Source: Deltaproteobacteria bacterium (GTDB lineage Bacteria > Desulfobacterota > Desulfobacteria > Desulfobacterales > UBA5852). Taken from it: 64,000 nt of DNA. Location of the stretch: positions 163,215-227,214 of the forward strand of contig JAHLLS010000006.1 of NCBI GenBank assembly GCA_020444045.1, read 5' to 3'. Shown here piece after piece: positions 17,348 to 26,813 of this stretch (positions are counted from its first letter, which is position 1; each line of letters opens with the position of its first letter). The notes beneath the pieces are model-generated. The model was not told the DNA's origin. It did no database searches and saw nothing but the letters and a program-made list of their open reading frames with translations. Position numbers and translations under genes: made by a program.

Positions 17348-18673
17348 TCAATATTCCGGACCGTCGGGTCCGGTTGGATCACCGGGGTCACCCACCGCCG
17401 GGGAAAAGTTTTGGCCGGCGATCATACTGTTCATGGCGTCGCCCTGGTGTTCGCCGAAAGTTGCCCGGCCGCGAACCGGCCGGTTGTTCTGGCCGGCGCG
17501 GGGATCGTCAGGATCTTCTCCACCCGGTGCGGGCTGGTTCGCATATCCGTTGGCGAAGGCTGCAACCCCTTCCGCGACCGGGCTGCCGACCTCGTCCGGC
17601 CCGCCATCTTCCGGATCGACCGGTCCCACTATGTAGGGCACGACGTGCGTAGCCCCCCACATATCGTTTAGCTTTTTCCGTCGCCGTTGTTCGGACGGAT
17701 CGGATTCTGGCCCGCCACCGCTGCCGCCGCGGCCATCCCCTCGGACGGCGCCCTGCATCCGGAAAGCCTCGTTGGTGTTGACCAAAACCTCGCGGTACTG
17801 GCTGGTCGGTGATCGGACCTCGTCAGGATCGTCTCCTTCCGGTTCGGGATCCTTTTCCACATTGGCAGCATCCTCATCCATCACATCTTCATCCCCTGCA
17901 TTATCGGTGTCTTTGGTGCCCTTCCCGCCACCATCGTCCGTATCGCTGTCCACCGGTTCCAGCGTACCCCAGGTGACATTCTCGTCGTCCGGCCCCATCC
18001 GCGTGTCACCTTCGACCCATTCGTACTCACCGTCCTCGAATTCCATCAGGCCGGTGGTCCGTTCATCCATCCCATCCGGTGGAATGGCCCCCGCTTCGCG
18101 CAACTGTTGCTTGGCGGCGGCAATCTGTTCTTCTCTAGCCCGATCCCCGGGCGGATAGGAGGTGTCGAGCCCCTCTTCGCCGCTCCGGTCCGGCCCCCCG
18201 TGACCTGGAATTCGCCTGGAATCGACCCCTTCCGGCAACGGTGTCGTGAGGCCCAGTTCGATATCGCGAAAGCGCGCGTTTTCCATCGCCAGTTTGTCCT
18301 TGATGCGTCGCGCGTGCTCGGGCATCAACCCGGGCCCACTTTCCACCGGTTTGATGCCGCCGCGCTGGTCATTGCCATGGCCATCGAAGACATGCCCCCG
18401 GAAACCGGCAGCAGATGCCTTCCATCGGAGCGTGGTCCGATCGGGCATTCTCAGATGACCCTTCGATGCCACCGGCGGTTGGGCCAACGGTTTGATCCCC
18501 TCGGGAACCGGATTCGCCGGCGATGAGTGTACTACCGCAGGCGTTTTTTGTTTGACGATCGACGTGGGTGACGGGGTTGTTTGTCCCGCCTTCCCCGCCC
18601 AGGCGCCTGATGCAGATAACGCCATGACGATGGTGGCTGAAAACATGATCATTGCGGTTTTTTTGGGTTTCAT
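17348..18673 (-). CDS. Secreted/periplasmic acidic low-complexity protein, 441 aa
   Basis: GGGAGG precedes the ATG by 8 nt. Residues 1-26 are a Sec signal peptide (ending ASGAWA-GK). The mature chain is almost entirely disordered-looking, rich in Pro, Gly, Asp and Glu. An extremely acidic middle (DSDTDDGGGKGTKDTDNA region, about 245-290) precedes Gly/Pro/Asp-rich C-terminal sequence. No catalytic domain or membrane anchor is visible. It may be a surface, matrix or cation-binding protein. Family not recognised; the gene is monocistronic and ends at its own terminator. Confidence 0.7.
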   Translation of the reverse strand: MKPKKTAMIMFSATIVMALSASGAWAGKAGQTTPSPTSIVKQKTPAVVHSSPANPVPEGIKPLAQPPVASKGHLRMPDRTTLRWKASAAGFRGHVFDGHGNDQRGGIKPVESGPGLMPEHARRIKDKLAMENARFRDIELGLTTPLPEGVDSRRIPGHGGPDRSGEEGLDTSYPPGDRAREEQIAAAKQQLREAGAIPPDGMDERTTGLMEFEDGEYEWVEGDTRMGPDDENVTWGTLEPVDSDTDDGGGKGTKDTDNAGDEDVMDEDAANVEKDPEPEGDDPDEVRSPTSQYREVLVNTNEAFRMQGAVRGDGRGGSGGGPESDPSEQRRRKKLNDMWGATHVVPYIVGPVDPEDGGPDEVGSPVAEGVAAFANGYANQPAPGGEDPDDPRAGQNNRPVRGRATFGEHQGDAMNSMIAGQNFSPAVGDPGDPTGPDGPEY

Positions 18674-18881
18674 GATGCACCTCCCTATGTCGTGAATGGA
18701 ATGATTGTGGGCTTGAACCTGTGTAGCGTTCCAGTCACAAGAGGTTCATTTGGAGGTGAGGCGACGCGGAAGGTGGCTGGGGAGGGTCGATGATCGGCGC
18801 ATTGTTTATCAGCCGTAGAGACCCAGCGTTTATGGACATGGCCCGATTCGGTCGAACGATGTGGGTGGTGGGGAGGGTTTT

Positions 18882-19808
18882 CTAAGGCGTTATCTCGACA
18901 ACCGTACCAATTGGCACGAACTTATAGATTTCTTCCATTTCCTGATTGGTAACCGCAATACACCCCTCCGTCCAGTCGGTCTCGGCATGGGAAGCACCGA
19001 CCTGCGAGAAACTGTTTTTGATGCCATGGATCATGATATCGCCGCCCGGCGAAACACCAAGTTTTTTGGCCCGTTTTTTGTCGTGCTCGTTGGGATAGGA
19101 AATATGAAGCGACAGGTGAAAATCGCTGTTGCCGTTTCTTGCATCGATACGGTAGACCCCCTCCGGGGTCTTGTTGTCGCCCTGCCGTTCTTTCGGTCCC
19201 ACCGGGTTGCCGCCCAGGGCGATCTTGTAGCTTTTGATCACCTCGCCCTTTGAGAGCAACGACAAACGCCGCGCTTGCTTTTCGATCAGAATCTTGTCGG
19301 CCGATTCCATCCTGAGCGTAAACACCGTCTCTTCAAGCGCTTCAATATTTCCCTGCAGGGCAGCAATCTCATCCGCTTTGCGTTCCAACGCTTGCCGGGA
19401 AGTTTCGAGCGCTGCCTGTTGCATCGCAATTTTTTTATCCTTGATGATCACGTTATGGATCTGTAGGATCATCATCTGGCTATCGTACCTGTATTCACTA
19501 TCCGGGTAATCCTTTACGATTTTCTGAAAACAGTCGAGCGATTTCTGGTAGTCTTTTTGCACGTTTTTAGGATAAGCGTAAACAATCCCCATCTCGAAGA
19601 GAACACGATCCTCTATCGCAGGATAGTTGGCAATAAGCTGCTCATATTTACATAGGGCCGCCCCGTAATTTCCCTGGTTGAAAAATTGATTGGCCTCCTG
19701 CGAGAGGGTTCCCTCATCGATGTGACTGCATCCGCCGACAAGAATGGCGGTTAGCATGAAGCCGACGACCAAAAGGCGAAGAAACCCGCCCGTGCCTTCC
19801 AGCCTCAT
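18882..19808 (-). CDS. Lipoprotein L,D-transpeptidase with helical N-terminal region
   Basis: 308 aa from the ATG at 19808; a TTG at 19868 would only add a non-signal extension. Residues 1-27 are a lipoprotein signal with lipobox LVGGC (C27). Residues ~35-120 are TPR-like (NQGNYGAALCKYEQLIANYP), ~130-190 form a coiled coil, and the C-terminus is a YkuD domain with IMIHGIKN and the catalytic motif TEGCIAV (Cys283). YkuD enzymes form 3-3 peptidoglycan cross-links or attach Lpp-type lipoproteins to peptidoglycan. The Lpp-like gene directly upstream makes it a plausible anchoring enzyme. Confidence 0.85.
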   Translation of the reverse strand: MRLEGTGGFLRLLVVGFMLTAILVGGCSHIDEGTLSQEANQFFNQGNYGAALCKYEQLIANYPAIEDRVLFEMGIVYAYPKNVQKDYQKSLDCFQKIVKDYPDSEYRYDSQMMILQIHNVIIKDKKIAMQQAALETSRQALERKADEIAALQGNIEALEETVFTLRMESADKILIEKQARRLSLLSKGEVIKSYKIALGGNPVGPKERQGDNKTPEGVYRIDARNGNSDFHLSLHISYPNEHDKKRAKKLGVSPGGDIMIHGIKNSFSQVGASHAETDWTEGCIAVTNQEMEEIYKFVPIGTVVEITP

Positions 19809-19879
19809 TTCCGAAACCGTATTATGTCGCGATGATCGCAAACCCCGCCCTCTTCCAGATAGATCCAAAATGGCTTCTA

Positions 19880-19917
19880 AAGGAAGTGGCCGGTCTGTAT
19901 GACCCGGCCACTTCCTT
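19880..19917 (-). terminator. Strong hairpin after the Lpp-like gene
   Basis: A perfect 14-bp stem (AAGGAAGTGGCCGG / CCGGCCACTTCCTT) begins 6 bp after the stop of the Lpp-like gene, with a 10-nt loop; only TTT follows on the minus strand. A stable 3' stem is typical of very abundant short lipoprotein mRNAs. Confidence 0.65.
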
Positions 19918-19922
19918 ATGGT

Positions 19923-20246
19923 TTACTTCTTCATTGATTTCTTGAATTTTTCATCCGCTTCTTTTGCTTTTTCCTCAGCGAGGCGTTCCTTTTCCGCCGC
20001 GAGGGCCTCTCTTTCGTTCGCTCTCGTTTCAGCTTCTTCGGCGCGCTCAATGGCTTCATTGGCCTTCATAATGGCTTCGTCAGCCGCCATCTTGGCCTCC
20101 TCCGCATCCTGAGCCGCCTGATCCGCTTTCACGGCCATCGCCTTTTCCCGGGCTTCTACCGCCTCGAGGTCGCCTTTTGTTGCGCACCCCCCTGCCGCAA
20201 TGGCCAGAGCAAGCATCATGGTAATCACTAAAAGAGCCTTCTTCAT
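19923..20246 (-). CDS. Lpp-like alanine-zipper outer-membrane lipoprotein
   Basis: 107 aa with GGAGGG about 8 nt upstream of ATG. The lipoprotein signal ends at AAGGC (C21). The mature part is a continuous Ala-rich heptad coiled coil (DQAAQDAEEAKMAADEAIMK and similar), followed by a Lys-rich C-terminus ending KKSMKK. That architecture matches Braun lipoprotein, whose C-terminal Lys is linked to peptidoglycan by L,D-transpeptidases. Two such enzymes flank it. It likely tethers the outer membrane to the wall; the crosslink itself is inferred. It is longer than E. coli Lpp. Confidence 0.82.
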   Translation of the reverse strand: MKKALLVITMMLALAIAAGGCATKGDLEAVEAREKAMAVKADQAAQDAEEAKMAADEAIMKANEAIERAEEAETRANEREALAAEKERLAEEKAKEADEKFKKSMKK

Positions 20247-20431
20247 AATGGTAGTCCCTCCTTTCCCTTCCGTCCGTTTACCTTACTTTAACAGCGATTT
20301 TCACATCCGCCGAACAGGCTGTGTGGCCAATAGACACCGTTTATCCACAGCCTGTTTATGCCACCATGCTTCGCGATGGTCTGCAAAGCATGTATTGCCT
20401 TTAGCCAAAAAGAGCGTTTTCCATTTTGGGG

Positions 20432-21730
20432 TTAGGTTTCAAACACCACACCATCCAACTCCAGATCGATCTTCAAGCGTTTGGCCGCATCCCTGGCCGC
20501 GCGCCTGTTCTCGAAAGGACCGGCCAGAACCCGGTGGCGACCACCCTTTGACAGCACTCTGGCGGGAATCGGCGGCCCCTGATGGTTGATAATGGCCGCA
20601 AGCCTCCGGGCGTCGACCTTGTCCGTCAAGGTCGCCGCCAGGACATACCATGCGTCCGTTTGGAATTCCGGCACGTCCGGTTTGCCATGCAATCTGGACG
20701 GGTGCCAGAGTTTTATGGGTTCCACCATCGCCATGTCACTTCCAGGAGGGATCGCGGAGACCGGCACCGGGAATCCACGAGCCTCGATCACGACGTCCTT
20801 GACCTTCTTCCAGTCAAGCGCATTTCCCGATGCCTTTTCAATTTTTTTCAATTTGGCATAGACCTTTTTCCAATTGGCGGTGCCTGATTCCTCAAAGGGG
20901 GTATGCGCTTCCAGATAGACAATCCCATCACGCTGGCCGGCGAGATAGGGCTGGTTCACAATTTTTACCGGTGTTTTCACCGGAGTGTTTTCGAAAAGCC
21001 TTGCGACGTCTTCGGGATAGAGCCTTATGCAGCCGTTGGTTGCCCTGAGGCCGACACTGGCCGGCTTGTTCGTACCGTGGATCAAATACGTTATCCGGCT
21101 TAGATAGAGCGCGTGTTCTCCCAATGGATTATCAGGCCCCGGGGGTACACTGGGCGGCAGCGGATCGCCCTTTTTGCGATGATCTGCCGCAATCGAGGCG
21201 GGTACGTACCAGGTCGGAAGGTGTTTTTTGCGGCTGATATACATTTTGCCCATGGGGGTGGGCCGCTCCTCGGTACCGATCCCGACCGGGTAGGTCGACA
21301 CCTCCAACAGATTAGCGTTTTCTTTAAAATGAAAAAGCCTCATCGTGGCCTGGTTGATCACGATACCTTTTCTGGGGGAGTCGGGCAGGATAAAACTCAT
21401 CGGCAGCAGGAGACGCTCCCCGGCCTCGGGCACCCATATATCGACCCCCGGATTGGCGTCACTGACGGTATTGAGTCCCAGGCTGAAATGTCGTGCGATA
21501 TCCGGCAGCGTATCCCCCTCTTCCACCCTGATCATCGCCAGCCGACCGATCACGTCGACGTCTTTGGCAACGACAAAGTCATTCTGCTCGATCCCATCCG
21601 CCGTGTGCATTGGAAATGGCAGCGATTCATTCAAAAATCCCCGCACATTGGCACACCCCGGCATCGACAGGACGAACAGCAAAAGAACGGTTAGATAAAA
21701 CCGATTGGAAGAGGACGGCAGGACGATCAT
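20432..21730 (-). CDS. LysM-YkuD-SPOR L,D-transpeptidase, ErfK/YbiS type
   Basis: 432 aa. Signal with lipobox LSMPGC (C26), LysM-like peptidoglycan-binding region ~66-110 (IRVEEGDTLPDIARHFSLGL), and the YkuD catalytic domain ~120-260 with H218 (YLIHGTNKP) and Cys234 (RATNGCIRLYPEDV). The C-terminal SPOR-type repeat (~365-430; WYVLAATLTDK... HRVLAGPFENRRAARD) binds denuded glycan. The ErfK/YbiS/YcfS group attaches Lpp to peptidoglycan. It is immediately upstream of the Lpp-like gene on the same strand, which supports that role. Confidence 0.88.
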   Translation of the reverse strand: MIVLPSSSNRFYLTVLLLFVLSMPGCANVRGFLNESLPFPMHTADGIEQNDFVVAKDVDVIGRLAMIRVEEGDTLPDIARHFSLGLNTVSDANPGVDIWVPEAGERLLLPMSFILPDSPRKGIVINQATMRLFHFKENANLLEVSTYPVGIGTEERPTPMGKMYISRKKHLPTWYVPASIAADHRKKGDPLPPSVPPGPDNPLGEHALYLSRITYLIHGTNKPASVGLRATNGCIRLYPEDVARLFENTPVKTPVKIVNQPYLAGQRDGIVYLEAHTPFEESGTANWKKVYAKLKKIEKASGNALDWKKVKDVVIEARGFPVPVSAIPPGSDMAMVEPIKLWHPSRLHGKPDVPEFQTDAWYVLAATLTDKVDARRLAAIINHQGPPIPARVLSKGGRHRVLAGPFENRRAARDAAKRLKIDLELDGVVFET

Positions 21731-22158
21731 GCGATAAGGGTTCCTATTCGGATATTTTTCGATAAAAACGTTAGACGCTATCTGACAAAGGAGCGGTATA
21801 AAGACAAAACCCCATTGACGGCAGGGCTATCAAAATCGCCAAACCGATAATGCTAAAGCATGAAATATACCAGGCTCCCCCGATAGTTCAAGTCAATCTG
21901 AATTTTATTGAATTTACAGATAATTAAATCCGGCGGCCCCCATGTTACTGTCATTTTCGCAGCCAAGGGCGTGCATTTTTATTTAAGCCTGTTGATTATT
22001 TTTATCATTGCAGGCGTTTTGGCAACTTACGATAATAATCGGCTCGCGATAGGGCCGGCCGATCGGCGGTATCGGCTGTACCAGCCCCCGACGCCTCGGG
22101 TGAGACCGCGGTCTCCCCCAGCGTGCAAATGTTGCGGCGGGCGAATAAGAGAAAAGGC
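21731..22158. other. Divergent intergenic region, no gene seen
   Basis: 428 bp, AT-rich at 21880-22030, between the L,D-transpeptidase gene (-) and the MFS pseudogene (+). A perfect 14-bp palindrome GAGACCGCGGTCTC lies near 22101-22115. It probably holds promoters for both sides. No coding signal on either strand. Confidence 0.4.
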
Positions 22159-22442
22159 ATGACCAGCTCAGACAAACCCCAACGCTTCTATGGCACCACG
22201 ATCGCGGTGACATCTTCACCTCAATTTCATCCATCACCGCCGAGTTGTTCGGTATCCACTCCCAAGGCGCACTTTTCGGCATTGTCGTCTTCAGCAATAC
22301 CGTGGGCGGGGCTATCGGACCGCCCCTGGCCGGCCTTGTCTTCGATATGCCCCGCAGCTACCAGCTGATCTTCATGGCCCTGATCGGCCTGGCAGCCGTA
22401 AGCCTCCTGCTGACCCTGTCGCTCAGACCGGCGCGGACCTGA
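22159..22442 (+). pseudogene. MFS transporter pseudogene with internal deletion
   Basis: The ATG at 22159 (AAAAGG upstream) opens with DKPQRFYGTTIAV, which resembles the N-terminus of MFS carriers (typically RFYGW-I-A). After about 17 codons the reading leaves that frame. A second frame from about 22209 reads as the last two MFS helices (GALFGIVVFSNTVGGAIGPPLAG, then a final hydrophobic helix) to a TGA at 22442. The middle ~300 residues are missing and the two halves are out of frame, so this is a deletion remnant, not a functional gene. Confidence 0.7.
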
Positions 22443-22537
22443 CGACCGGCCCATTCCCTCATCCACCCCTTGAAACACCCGATAGGGCACCACACTGCCA
22501 AGCGTGAAACGGTCAAATGTAGACTTGCTCCCTTTTT

Positions 22538-23161
22538 TCAGGGCAGCAACAGGTTGATAAACGACAAAATCATCCAACGCAAAAAATCAATTACAGGGGT
22601 TAGCACACCAAAATAGAGCAGCCCGATGATAATAAAAAATCCATACCGCTCGATACGGAAAAGCAGGTTTTGGACTTTGGGAGAGGCAAATCCCATGAGA
22701 ATTTTGGACCCATCGAGTGGCGGCAGCGGGATCAAATTAAACGCGGCCAGGATGATGTTGATCTGCGCGAAATAATGGAGCAGCACGGCCGGCATACTGG
22801 ACGGCGCAGGGGACAGCAGCCGGGTCAGAAAAAGCGCACAAAACGCCAATAGCATGTTGGCGGTAATCCCCGCGGCGGAGACCAAAATCATGCCCATGCG
22901 CCGGTCACGTAAATGGCTGAAATTCACCGGCACCGGTTTGGCCCATCCAAAGCCGAAAATGAAGAGCATGAGGGTGCCCATGGGGTCGAGGTGTTTGAGG
23001 GGATTCAGGCTCAGCCGGCCCAGCGACTTGGCGGTCGAATCCCCCAGGCGGTAAGCGACCCAGCCATGCGCCAACTCATGGAAAATGATGGCATATAAAA
23101 GCGGTATGGCAATAAGGGTGAAGGCAAGCGGATCTTTCAGCAACAGATTGAGCAGGCCCAT
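22538..23161 (-). CDS. Site-2 protease family (M50) intramembrane metalloprotease
   Basis: 207 aa from the ATG at 23161, which has GGAGAG 7 nt upstream; the frame also opens at 23176. The zinc motif HELAH is at residues 28-32 inside the first helix. The second motif NLIPLPPLDG contains the third metal ligand, and about five membrane spans are visible. This is the compact M50B form without PDZ or CBS domains. Such proteases cleave membrane-anchored regulators, but no substrate is apparent nearby. The gene converges on the MFS remnant. Confidence 0.9.
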   Translation of the reverse strand: MGLLNLLLKDPLAFTLIAIPLLYAIIFHELAHGWVAYRLGDSTAKSLGRLSLNPLKHLDPMGTLMLFIFGFGWAKPVPVNFSHLRDRRMGMILVSAAGITANMLLAFCALFLTRLLSPAPSSMPAVLLHYFAQINIILAAFNLIPLPPLDGSKILMGFASPKVQNLLFRIERYGFFIIIGLLYFGVLTPVIDFLRWMILSFINLLLP

Positions 23162-23347
23162 GCGTTGTCTCTCCATGAAAAACGGTTTTGGCTTTGTGGT
23201 TCGTTTATTTCCTATTGTCCCGTGCCGCCCATCGGCGATGTGGGCGGAAACAAGCGCGCGGACTGTCTATCCGCCTCAGACGGGTTTGAGCCCGCTAGCA
23301 GGCGGGCGAGTTTCCGCGCGCGCCGGTCGCAACGGTAACGCGCAGGA

Positions 23348-24121
23348 CTAATAGATTCCAAGGATCCACCCCTCCAATCTGGCAATCTCGCGTTCTTGAT
23401 CGGTAAGCGGCGGATTGACGTAAGTGTTCAAGTGCCCGCGGGTGTCCATATCCTTCAGCCATTGGGAAACGCACATGGCGTCATGCTCGTCGGTGGTTTT
23501 GTATTGCCTGGGATAGCGCTTGCGCAAAATGGAGGGAAATATTTCAACGATGACGGATTTGTTGGGTGGAATATCGAATCCGTCGAAGGGCCAGAAATGA
23601 GGCATGTTGGCGGGATCGGCGTTTCGCCTGATGAATCTCAACCAGGGGATGCCACAGTGGGTGGATTTGCCGACCGTGCCGGCGCCGTCCAGTTTGAAGA
23701 CGCTCTGGGCCGAGGAAGCCCATTTTTCGGTCAGTCGAAATTCGGTATGGTTGCCTGTTCTTTGATTGCCTCGGCGGAGGGATTCAGCAGTGATATTGTC
23801 CTGGTCAGTGGGCCAGTGTTGCTGAAAGTCCTCGAGGAATTGATCCCAGGTAGTGATCTGATATCGTTCCATGTAATTCATGGGAAAGGAGAAGCCGTGA
23901 TCGATCCCGAGGATGGCAGGATCGTTTCCATTCAGGAGATCGAGACACCAATGGGCAATTTCCTTCCTTGTCCAATTGAGTTTCTTTCCGGCGGGCGATT
24001 TGACCCGAATAGGATCAGAATCGAGGGTGGCTTTGAATACCCTTAGGCCTTTATTCCTCGAAACAGCTGTTTGAGCGCCCGAATAATCAATACCGATGTA
24101 TATTTTGAAAAACGTCGTCAT
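23348..24121 (-). CDS. DUF429-like RNase H-fold protein
   Basis: 257 aa from the ATG at 24121; an upstream in-frame ATG at 24136 is possible and neither has a good ribosome site. The sequence opens IYIGIDYSGAQTA, continues with ILGIDHGFSFP, then VIVEIFPSILRKRYP and TTDEHDAMCVSQWL. These spaced acidic motifs match the RNase H-like layout of the DUF429 family, predicted to be nucleases. The activity is unverified. It is monocistronic, 115 bp downstream of the PEP carboxylase gene. Confidence 0.6.
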   Translation of the reverse strand: MTTFFKIYIGIDYSGAQTAVSRNKGLRVFKATLDSDPIRVKSPAGKKLNWTRKEIAHWCLDLLNGNDPAILGIDHGFSFPMNYMERYQITTWDQFLEDFQQHWPTDQDNITAESLRRGNQRTGNHTEFRLTEKWASSAQSVFKLDGAGTVGKSTHCGIPWLRFIRRNADPANMPHFWPFDGFDIPPNKSVIVEIFPSILRKRYPRQYKTTDEHDAMCVSQWLKDMDTRGHLNTYVNPPLTDQEREIARLEGWILGIY

Positions 24122-24251
24122 GGCAAACAGCAACATAAAAGGCCTGCATTAAAAAATGGGTGCGTTAAGAACGTTCCCTTCCCCGCGTCCACCCGCGTTC
24201 ATCCGAGACCTCTCCGCGGTTCTTGGCGTCCCTGGCGGCTTGGTGTGAGGC

Positions 24252-26798
24252 CTATGCCGAATTTCGGCTGGCATTGATATTCCCGTACAGGGATCGCTGG
24301 ACGATCTTCTCGTAGAGCGGTTGATGCGCGGAACCCATCTCAATTTTCTGCAGCGCGTATTGCTGGATGACCAGCAAGGGCAACACGATGCGTTCCCGTA
24401 TCTCGATCGATTTTTTCGATACCGGTTCCTCTTCCATCAACGTCTGGTATCCGGAAATCAGCAGGACCATTTCTTTTGAAAGCCGATATTCGTCCAGCAG
24501 CATGTTCCAGAATTCAGTGTAGGCCTCATCCTCGGCGATATAGGCGGTCAATTCAAAATAAGATTTTGATAACGCCATCATGCTGTTTAGGATCAGAGCC
24601 TTGAAAAAAGGCACCTCATTGAACAAGTGCTTCAATTGATCGGTCTGGCCTTCAGATACCAAGCTCTGGATGGCCGTTCCGATACCGTAGTACCCCGGAA
24701 CATTTTGCTTCAACTGGCTCCAGGCCCCCACGAAAGGGATCGCCCGCAAATCATCGATGTCCAGTTTTTCCTTTTTGCCCCTCTTGTCGGGCCGGCTTCC
24801 GATATTGGTTTTGCCATAATATTTCAGCGTGCTCTTGTTTTCCAGGTAGGGCACAAACATGGGGTGGTTTTTTAAGGCCGCGTACTTCTCAAAGCTCACC
24901 TGCGCCAGTTTCTCGATCACCTGCCGGTCTTTCTCGGAAATCGTATTTTCTTTTTCAAACAAACGCGTGGACATCCCGGCGGAGAGCAGCTGTTCGCAAT
25001 TATGCTTGAAATGCGCTTTGGTACCATACATGCTGGTAATCGTTTGGCCCTGAATGGTGAATTGAATGGCATGATTGGCAATATTCTTGCCATGGGACGC
25101 ATAGAAGCGATGGGTTTTGCCGCCCCCGCGCGCGGGGGGGCCGCCCCGGCCGTCAAAGAATATGGCCTTGATACCATTGTCATCGCAGACCGCCGACAGG
25201 GTCTCCTTGGTTGTATAGATCGACCAGTTGGCCTGCAGAAACCCGCCGTCTTTGGTGCCGTCGGAGAATCCCAGCATGATGGTCTGTCGATTCCGGCGCT
25301 GCGCGACATGCGCCCTGTATTGCGGGATATCAAAGAGGGCCTGCATGATGGACCCGGCGTTCTGCATGCCTTCCATCGACTCGAACAGCGGGATGATGTC
25401 GACCGGCACGTCCTCTTTGCCCCACCCGCACCACCGTAAAAGACTGAATACAAACAGTACCGAAAACATATCCTCGGCATGACTGATGATATACCGGTTG
25501 CACCCTTCGCTCCCGTTTTTGCGCTGGATGTGCTTCATCTGGATAATCGTCTGAACCGTATCCTTGATCAGCGCATCTTCAAACTGATCGGGGTTTACCG
25601 CGATGTCTTCGCGCAGAAGAAGGGGTATCAATTCGGCATCGCCCAACTCGTCCAGGCGTTGGGCGATCAGGTTCTCTTTTTTCAGGATGGCCTGCACGGT
25701 TTCCCGGTGGACGCTATGGTTCTGCCGGATATCGAGAGCGGCGAAATGCGTTTTGAATATATGGACCTTGTCCATAAGGGTTTCCAGCTCGTCGAGATGG
25801 AGGCTGTTGCATTTCTCGACAAGGGACGCCTTGACAGCGACGAGGGGATTGATAATCTCTTCATAGCGGATCGTTTGGGCCGGGTCGTACATGGTCGCGT
25901 AGAGCCTGCCACGCAACTTCTCTATAACATCCTCCACCCCTCTGAAGGTCAGTTTCTGGGCCAGTCGTTTGACATCGCGATAATAACACTTCATCAAAGT
26001 CATGCGCAGTTCATCGGCCACATCCGCGGTGATGGCGGCGGTCACAAACGGATTGCCGTCGCGGTCGCCGCCGGGCCAGAACCCAAGCTGAACTATAGCG
26101 GGGCAATCGAAACAGCTGTCGCGCAGCGTCCTTTTAACACTCGCATACAACTCCCCCACGGCCTCGTAATACACATGGCGCAGCAGGTAGATAATGTTTT
26201 GGGCTTCGTCAAAGGGAGTCGGCTTCCGGGCATTGATTAGGGAGGTCAACCCCAATTGCTGCAATGTCAGGTCGATTCCATCGATATCGTTGCGTGCGAT
26301 CATCGTTTTCAATTTGCCGATGATATTCAGAACCGAAGGCGAGTAAAACTGGGTGGGATGCGCCGTAAATACGAGGCGGGCACTGAAACAGGACAGGTCG
26401 TCCGTCAGGCTGCAGGTCTTGTCATTGCTCTTCAGCAGGGTGATGCAGTCCTTGAGCGACAGGTTATCCTCCAGCTGCACCAGTTGTTCGAAGGCGGCAT
26501 CTTCCGCACTGTCGTAAAGCACGACCTGCCGCTCGACATACTGGATGACATTGAACATAAAATCAATTTTCTCTTTTTCCGTTTTCATGCTGGTGTGAAC
26601 GTCGAAAAAGGACTCCAGGATCGCGAGCGGGTCACGTTCCGCGTCAAGGCCCTGCTGACACACATGGTGCAACAAGGGAATGAGCATGCCGATGTTGCTG
26701 ACTTTTCGGAAAGGCAGATTCAAAAACAAGCTGTTGTAGACATCGAACTTCGTCTTGACCGCTTTTTCAAATGTTTCCAGCCTTGCGGGATTATTCAT
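24252..26798 (-). CDS. ppc: Phosphoenolpyruvate carboxylase
   Basis: 848 aa, converting PEP and bicarbonate to oxaloacetate (anaplerosis). Motifs: FTAHPT with the catalytic His near residue 147, GGDRDGNP, LGFSDGTKDGG, and the mobile loop GRGGPPARGGG. The loop differs from the E. coli form (GRGGxxGRGG), and FTAHPTQ has Gln where Glu is usual, so this is a divergent PEPC subgroup. I chose the ATG at 26798 because GGGGA is 9 nt upstream; 26807 is the alternative. It begins just after the fic stop, so the two are probably co-transcribed. Confidence 0.9.
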   Translation of the reverse strand: MNNPARLETFEKAVKTKFDVYNSLFLNLPFRKVSNIGMLIPLLHHVCQQGLDAERDPLAILESFFDVHTSMKTEKEKIDFMFNVIQYVERQVVLYDSAEDAAFEQLVQLEDNLSLKDCITLLKSNDKTCSLTDDLSCFSARLVFTAHPTQFYSPSVLNIIGKLKTMIARNDIDGIDLTLQQLGLTSLINARKPTPFDEAQNIIYLLRHVYYEAVGELYASVKRTLRDSCFDCPAIVQLGFWPGGDRDGNPFVTAAITADVADELRMTLMKCYYRDVKRLAQKLTFRGVEDVIEKLRGRLYATMYDPAQTIRYEEIINPLVAVKASLVEKCNSLHLDELETLMDKVHIFKTHFAALDIRQNHSVHRETVQAILKKENLIAQRLDELGDAELIPLLLREDIAVNPDQFEDALIKDTVQTIIQMKHIQRKNGSEGCNRYIISHAEDMFSVLFVFSLLRWCGWGKEDVPVDIIPLFESMEGMQNAGSIMQALFDIPQYRAHVAQRRNRQTIMLGFSDGTKDGGFLQANWSIYTTKETLSAVCDDNGIKAIFFDGRGGPPARGGGKTHRFYASHGKNIANHAIQFTIQGQTITSMYGTKAHFKHNCEQLLSAGMSTRLFEKENTISEKDRQVIEKLAQVSFEKYAALKNHPMFVPYLENKSTLKYYGKTNIGSRPDKRGKKEKLDIDDLRAIPFVGAWSQLKQNVPGYYGIGTAIQSLVSEGQTDQLKHLFNEVPFFKALILNSMMALSKSYFELTAYIAEDEAYTEFWNMLLDEYRLSKEMVLLISGYQTLMEEEPVSKKSIEIRERIVLPLLVIQQYALQKIEMGSAHQPLYEKIVQRSLYGNINASRNSA

Positions 26799-26813
26799 CG
26801 GTTTCATTCCCCA

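Noticed and set aside
22159..22442. Recoding (frameshift or Sec) to make one MFS protein
   Set aside because: About 300 residues of the transporter are missing, so no recoding could restore it; it is a deletion.
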